Origin: Streptomyces sp. PKU-EA00015
Lineage (GTDB): Bacteria > Actinomycetota > Actinomycetes > Streptomycetales > Streptomycetaceae
Length of the DNA: 64,000 bases
Direction of reading: 5' to 3'
Assembly: GCF_013387495.1 (NCBI RefSeq)
Contig: NZ_JABZEE010000008.1
Coordinates: 62,001 to 126,000, forward strand
In this document: positions 60,315-64,000 of the stretch, piece by piece
Layout of the letters: each line of letters starts with the position of its first letter
Numbering within the stretch: position 1 is the stretch's first letter
Program-made: the position numbers and the translations under genes
The notes under the pieces: generated by a model
The model's database searches: none
The model's input: the letters and a program-made list of their open reading frames with translations, nothing else
Told to the model about the DNA's origin: nothing

Positions 60315-60683
60315 GTGCCCAACAGCAACCCGGAGACGCACGTCATCGACTACCGCGCGGCCGAGCAGTTGCTGGCCGCGCGAGATCCGCGCGGCGCCGT
60401 GAAGCTCCTCGACTCCGTGATCGCCGCCCACCCGGAGAACACCGCCGCCCGGCTGCTGCGCGCAAGAGCCTTCTTCGCCGCGGCGCAACTGCGGCCCGCC
60501 GAGCTCGAATTCGAGCTCGTGCTGGAGCGGGAGCCGGACAACGCCTTCGCCCACTTCGCACTGGCCCGCACCTTCGAGCGCTCCGGACGGCCCGAGCAGG
60601 CGAAGCGGCATTTCCGTCTGGCGGCGGCGCTGGACCCCAATCCGGAGTACCTCCGGGCAGCCCGCTTCGCCGGCGATTCCTGA
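60315..60683 (+). CDS. Small TPR-repeat protein
   Basis: The 122-residue protein contains about three tetratricopeptide units (AEQLLAARDPRGAVKLLDSVIAAHPEN, TAARLLRARAFFAAAQLRPAELEFELVLEREPDN, AFAHFALARTFERSGRPEQAKRHFRLAAALDPN). It is a protein-binding adaptor with unknown partner. The GTG at 60315 has GGGGAAGGATCGCAGC upstream and is preferred to the upstream ATG at 60279. It follows coaE by 76 bp on the same strand. Confidence 0.85.
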   Translation: MPNSNPETHVIDYRAAEQLLAARDPRGAVKLLDSVIAAHPENTAARLLRARAFFAAAQLRPAELEFELVLEREPDNAFAHFALARTFERSGRPEQAKRHFRLAAALDPNPEYLRAARFAGDS

Positions 60684-60735
60684 CATCAGGTCGCTGATTG
60701 CCGACGCCTGTGCGCAGCGCCGCCGGCACTGTACG

Positions 60736-60993
60736 TCAGCCGTGGTCCGGTTCGTACGGAGGGACGTCCCGCCCGGGCTGATAGTGCGGTCCCTGCCGGA
60801 TGTGCCGGATGATCATCACCACATCCACGGCGACGACCAGGAACAACACGCCGCACGCGGCCGCCCAGCCCGGACGGGCCGCCCAGGCGAAGACAGCGGT
60901 GCCGGAGGCCGTCCAGATCAGACCCCAGATGCCGAGCCAGAGCCGCAGACGCAGCGGGCTTCGCGCGGTGATCGGTTCGTTCCCAGTACGCAT
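60736..60993 (-). CDS. DUF6343 family small membrane protein
   Basis: The 85-residue protein MRTGNEPITARSPLRLRLWL... has two predicted spans (LWLGIWGLIWTASGTAVFAW and ACGVLFLVVAVDVVMII) and a charged C-terminus (RHIRQGPHYQPGRDVPPYEPDHG). It is a conserved actinobacterial protein of unknown function. The ATG at 60993 is preferred over longer frames because conservation begins at MRTGNEP. It converges on the TPR gene and is divergent from the slipin gene. Confidence 0.82.
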   Translation of the reverse strand: MRTGNEPITARSPLRLRLWLGIWGLIWTASGTAVFAWAARPGWAAACGVLFLVVAVDVVMIIRHIRQGPHYQPGRDVPPYEPDHG

Positions 60994-61200
60994 GGCAGTC
61001 GCATCTCCACCTCCAGGGTGCACCCGATCGGCGAAAAGCTGTCAACGCGACGGGCCGGCCGCCGTGACCGGACGGCGCGACTCGTCGCGACGGTGCTGCG
61101 CAGGCCGTCGGCCGACAACCTTGGATGAGGGCTCGTCCTCGGGGCATAACGGTCATACGGTGGTAATGCAGTCTGCGGCCCGACGACAGGGGGTGCCCCC

Positions 61201-62262
61201 ATGGTCGAGGAGCTGGTGGTGGCCGGCATCGCCGCCCTGACGGGATGCGTCGCCTACGCGATGGCGGCCGCCCGGGTGGTCAAGCAGTACGAGCGGGGCG
61301 TGGTCCTCAGGCTCGGGCGGCTGCGCAGGGAAGTGCGGTCGCCGGGGTTCACCTTGATCGTTCCGGCGATCGACCGGATGTACAAAGTGAACATGCAGAT
61401 CGTGACCATGCCGGTCCCCGCCCAGGAGGGCATCACCCGGGACAACGTGACAGTGCGCGTGGACGCGGTCGTCTACTTCCGGGTCGTCGACGCGGTCAAC
61501 GCCGTCGTCGAGGTCGAGGACTACCGCTTCGCGGTGTCGCAGATGGCACAGACGTCACTGCGTTCCATCATCGGCAAGAGCGACCTCGACGATCTGCTCT
61601 CCAACCGCGAAAAGCTCAATCAGGGGCTCGAGTTGATGATCGACAGCCCCGCCGTCGGGTGGGGCGTCCAGATCGACCGCGTGGAGATCAAGGACGTGTC
61701 GCTGCCCGAGGCCATGAAGCGGTCGATGGCGCGGCAGGCCGAGGCCGACCGTGAGCGCAGGGCCCGGGTCATCAACGCGGACGCCGAGCTCCAGGCGTCG
61801 AAGAAGCTGGCCGAGGCCGCGGGGGAGATGTCGAAGCAGCCCGCCGCCCTCCAACTGCGACTGCTCCAGACCGTGGTCGCCGTCGCGGCGGAGAAGAACT
61901 CCACGCTGGTTCTGCCGTTCCCCGTGGAGCTGCTGCGCTTCCTGGAGCGTGCTCAGCAGCCCGGTCCGGCGGACCAGGCCGCTGCGCCGAAGCCGGAGGT
62001 GACGGCAGGCGGCACCGCGCCCGAGTCTGTCCCACCGGACGTGGTGAGCGGGTCGGGCGCGCCCGAGGACTCTGACGCCACCGACCTCTCTGCTTCCCCC
62101 GGCGTCTCCGGCGGGCTCCCCGTGCCGGGTGCGACCGAGGAGCCGACCGACGTGGCCGGCCCGGCGGATGGACAGGTCCAGGAGCAGCGTGGCGTTCCGC
62201 CGGCCGAGGAGCCGTTCGGCAGCGAGGCCCCGCCGCCCACGACGCACACCGCTGCCGGCTGA
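61201..62262 (+). CDS. Slipin / SPFH (band 7) membrane protein
   Basis: The 353-residue protein has an N-terminal membrane hairpin (LVVAGIAALTGCVAYAMAAA) followed by an SPFH domain: VKQYERGVVLRLGRLRREVRSPGFTLIVPAIDRMYKVNMQIVTMPVPAQEGITRDNVTVRVDAVVYFRV and IIGKSDLDDLLSNREKLN, then a coiled-coil region (MARQAEADRERRARVINADAELQASKKLAEAA). A Pro/Glu/Ala-rich tail of about 105 residues is extra to the slipin core. Slipins scaffold membrane microdomains and often work with NfeD proteases; no NfeD is adjacent here. Start ATG at 61201. Confidence 0.93.
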   Translation: MVEELVVAGIAALTGCVAYAMAAARVVKQYERGVVLRLGRLRREVRSPGFTLIVPAIDRMYKVNMQIVTMPVPAQEGITRDNVTVRVDAVVYFRVVDAVNAVVEVEDYRFAVSQMAQTSLRSIIGKSDLDDLLSNREKLNQGLELMIDSPAVGWGVQIDRVEIKDVSLPEAMKRSMARQAEADRERRARVINADAELQASKKLAEAAGEMSKQPAALQLRLLQTVVAVAAEKNSTLVLPFPVELLRFLERAQQPGPADQAAAPKPEVTAGGTAPESVPPDVVSGSGAPEDSDATDLSASPGVSGGLPVPGATEEPTDVAGPADGQVQEQRGVPPAEEPFGSEAPPPTTHTAAG

Positions 62263-62383
62263 GCGCAGGCACGGGCTCCGGTGGGTGCGGCCCGTCGCGG
62301 AACCGGTTGCGGCCCCCGGCGCGCGGGGCACGGCCGCCCGCGCTTCAGGGTGAACGCGCAGGTCAGACCGGTAGCGGCGTCGA

Positions 62384-62406
62384 TTGTCAGACCCCGCCCG
62401 TAAGGT
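62384..62406 (+). promoter_or_regulatory. RecA-NDp-like promoter of the SNF2-type gene
   Basis: TTGTCAGACC (62384-62393; seven of ten bases of TTGTCRGTGG, the first seven exact), 7 bp, TAAGGT (62401-62406, a perfect TANNNT). The layout equals the polA promoter. RNA would start near 62413, before a good ribosome site. Confidence 0.5.
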
Positions 62407-62458
62407 CGTAGATCCAGTGACTCCTACGTCGCTGCCGACCTGCGGGAGGAGGTGACCC

Positions 62459-64000
62459 ATGGCCCCGAACCTTGCGCTCTCCACCGAGACGCCCCCTGAC
62501 CTGGCGCGCCCGCTGCTGCGCTGCGCGGCAGTCTTCCTGCCCGGGGCCCTGCCCCGCGACGGCCGGGTCGCCTTCTGGGATCCGGACGGTGCCGAAGTCC
62601 CCGGCGCCGACGGCGAGCTCACCGTCGTCGGAGTGGACAGGGAGGGCAGCCGCACGAACGACGCGGGCGGTGACGGGGTCCGGAGCCGCACCGTCCCCGC
62701 GCGGACGCTCTCCGTCGCGGATGCGGCCCCGTTGCTCATGCAGGCCCGCCACGACCCCCTCGCCCACCCCGGAGCCGCCTGCTGGGGTGCCGCCGTCCTG
62801 CACGCGCTCCACCTCGTGGCGCGCGGCCGCGTCATGCCGGGGCTGACCGCGACGGACCACGACGCGTGGCGGGCCGGTCCCCTCGACGCGGACGACATCG
62901 CCCAGCTGCGTGCCATCGCGGCCGCCATGCCGTATGAGGCGCATGCCACCCCTGTCCCGGGGGTGCGGCCGTTGTCCCTGCCCGAGCCCGAGGCACTGGT
63001 GCGGCAGTTCTTCGACGCCGTCGCCGACACCCTGCCGCGCACACCGGCTGCCGCGCACGCCGCGGGCGCGCCGTTCGCCGCAGCCGGGGCGCAGCATCTG
63101 CCCGGCGCGCGTGAGTGGGCGGCGGAGGCCGCCGCGGGCATGGACGCGGGCGTACGGGTGTCGCTGCGCCTCGACCTCTCCGCGTTCGAGCTCTTCGACC
63201 TGGCCGAGGAGGAGGGGGCCCGGCGCAGCGCCGGGGCCGCGCTGGTGCAGGTGCACAGCCTCGCCGACCCGACCCTCGTCATCGACGCGGCCCGGCTGTG
63301 GGCCGGAGGCGGGGACGAGCAGTTCGGGCCGCGGGCACGGATCGACGCGATGCTGGCGCTGCGCCGCGCCGCTCGTGTCTGGGCGCCGCTCACCCGGCTG
63401 CTGGAGATGGACGTACCGGACGTCCTGCCTCTCACCGAGGACGAGCTGTACGAACTGCTGGGACCCGGGGCCGCGAGTCTGGACGCGGCAGGTGTGGAAG
63501 TGCACTGGCCGAAGGAGCTCGCGCGGTCGCTCAGCGCGGCGGCCGTCGTGCGGCCCGCGCCCGGCTCGGCGACCGACGGCACACCGTTCTTCGACAGCGA
63601 GGAACTGCTCAGGTTCAACTGGCAGTTGGCCTTGGACGGCGACCCGCTGACCGAGGGCGAGATGGACGCGCTGGCCGAGTCCCACCGGCCCATCGTGCGG
63701 CTGCGCGACCGGTGGGTGGTGGTGGACCCCGACCTCGTCCGCAAGGCGCGCAAGCGCGAGTTGGGGCTGCTGGAGCCGGTCGACGCCCTGGCCGTGGCGC
63801 TGACCGGTACAGCAGAGGTGGAGGGGGAGACGGTCGAGGCCGTGCCGACCGGGGCACTCGCCGCACTGCGGGACCGGCTCACCGCGGCCTCGGATCCCGT
63901 GAGCCCACCGGACGGTCTCGCCGCCACCCTCCGCGACTACCAGCTGCGTGGCCTGGCCTGGCTGGACCTGATGACCTCGCTCGGCCTCGGCGGCTGCCTC
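62459..64000 (+). CDS. SNF2-family DEAD/DEAH helicase, N-terminal part (runs off the right edge)
   Basis: The frame is open for 514 codons to the window end. The N-terminal half is the SNF2-associated region of bacterial SNF2 proteins (RVAFWDPDGAEVPGADGELTVV; LHLVARGRVMPGLTATDHDAWRAGPLD; VSLRLDLSAFELFDLAEEEGARRSAGAALVQVHSLADPTLVIDA; LLRFNWQLALDGDPLTEGEMDALAESHRPIVRLRDRWVVVDP). The visible end, LRDYQLRGLAWLDLMTSLGLGGCL, is the Q-motif entry to the ATPase, and motif I should follow just beyond the edge. Such proteins remodel protein-DNA complexes. ATG at 62459 with TGCGGGAGGAGG upstream. Confidence 0.93.
   Translation, partial: MAPNLALSTETPPDLARPLLRCAAVFLPGALPRDGRVAFWDPDGAEVPGADGELTVVGVDREGSRTNDAGGDGVRSRTVPARTLSVADAAPLLMQARHDPLAHPGAACWGAAVLHALHLVARGRVMPGLTATDHDAWRAGPLDADDIAQLRAIAAAMPYEAHATPVPGVRPLSLPEPEALVRQFFDAVADTLPRTPAAAHAAGAPFAAAGAQHLPGAREWAAEAAAGMDAGVRVSLRLDLSAFELFDLAEEEGARRSAGAALVQVHSLADPTLVIDAARLWAGGGDEQFGPRARIDAMLALRRAARVWAPLTRLLEMDVPDVLPLTEDELYELLGPGAASLDAAGVEVHWPKELARSLSAAAVVRPAPGSATDGTPFFDSEELLRFNWQLALDGDPLTEGEMDALAESHRPIVRLRDRWVVVDPDLVRKARKRELGLLEPVDALAVALTGTAEVEGETVEAVPTGALAALRDRLTAASDPVSPPDGLAATLRDYQLRGLAWLDLMTSLGLGGCL

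Overview
The window is high-GC actinobacterial DNA and almost certainly the chromosome core of a Streptomyces species. The evidence is the strong G/C third-position bias, long spurious antisense ORFs, many GTG (and one TTG) starts, GTGA/ATGA translational couplings, intergenic hairpins without long T-tracts, and typical Streptomyces families (SPW_0924, SCO6745-like, DUF6343, DUF3068, an S. griseus-type trypsin, RNase Sa with barstar). From memory, the backbone order gltB-gltD ... pyk - ANTAR regulator - livFGMHK - thioesterase - polA - rpsA - coaE matches the region around SCO2026 to SCO1995 of S. coelicolor. Smaller genes and intergenic repeats sit between these core blocks.

Layout. 1-1728: two minus-strand ADP-ribosylglycohydrolase genes (the first cut by the window edge) separated by a GC-rich repeat array. 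1948-2676: VIT/CCC1-type metal transporter. 3096-9108: gltBD glutamate synthase behind a GlnR-like box. 9467-13249: vWA protein, HutD, PPOX protein, TetR regulator and an SCO6745-like gene whose stop codon lies in the end of a 200-bp MITE-like element. 13465-15373: cold-shock protein with a structured leader, then a DEAD-box RNA helicase. 15847-20227: secreted RNase Sa and its barstar inhibitor, an ankyrin/HEAT protein, a zinc peptidase and secreted trypsin. 20367-26117: GH35 beta-galactosidase with a divergent AraC regulator, chorismate mutase and aminopeptidase N. 26392-31827: decarboxylase plus amine N-hydroxylase pair, Tat-exported nucleotidase and a SIMPL protein. 31974-35105: pyruvate kinase, an HTH-LAGLIDADG endonuclease-like gene, tRNA-Leu(CAA) and an ANTAR response regulator. 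35168-40959: five-gene branched-chain amino acid ABC importer. 41485-47697: lipoprotein, hotdog thioesterase, YdeP-type molybdopterin oxidoreductase and polA. 47749-57328: DUF4184, lytic transglycosylase, SPW_0924, DUF3068, HrpB helicase, methyltransferase and rpsA. 57435-64000: secreted beta-helix protein, PAC2, coaE, TPR, DUF6343, slipin and the start of an SNF2-type helicase.

How it fits together. Nitrogen flow (GltBD, the Liv importer), central carbon (Pyk), translation (RpsA, tRNA-Leu), CoA synthesis and DNA/RNA maintenance (PolA, HrpB, DEAD-box, SNF2) form the housekeeping frame. The secreted set (RNase, trypsin, beta-galactosidase, beta-helix protein, nucleotidase, transglycosylase) fits a saprophytic, developing mycelium.

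The most notable signals are regulatory or mobile. Mirror-image promoters resembling the mycobacterial LexA-independent DNA-damage class (RecA-NDp/PafBC type) drive polA and its divergent neighbour, with a related promoter before the SNF2 gene. A MITE-like element contributes a gene's stop codon. A composite intergenic repeat occurs three times. A free-standing HTH-LAGLIDADG gene sits between a tRNA gene and pyk. A chitinase-type direct repeat overlaps the promoter of the beta-helix gene. An N-hydroxylase/decarboxylase pair lacks any siderophore synthetase nearby. I saw no CRISPR array, prophage, intact transposase, rRNA or secondary-metabolite megasynthase.
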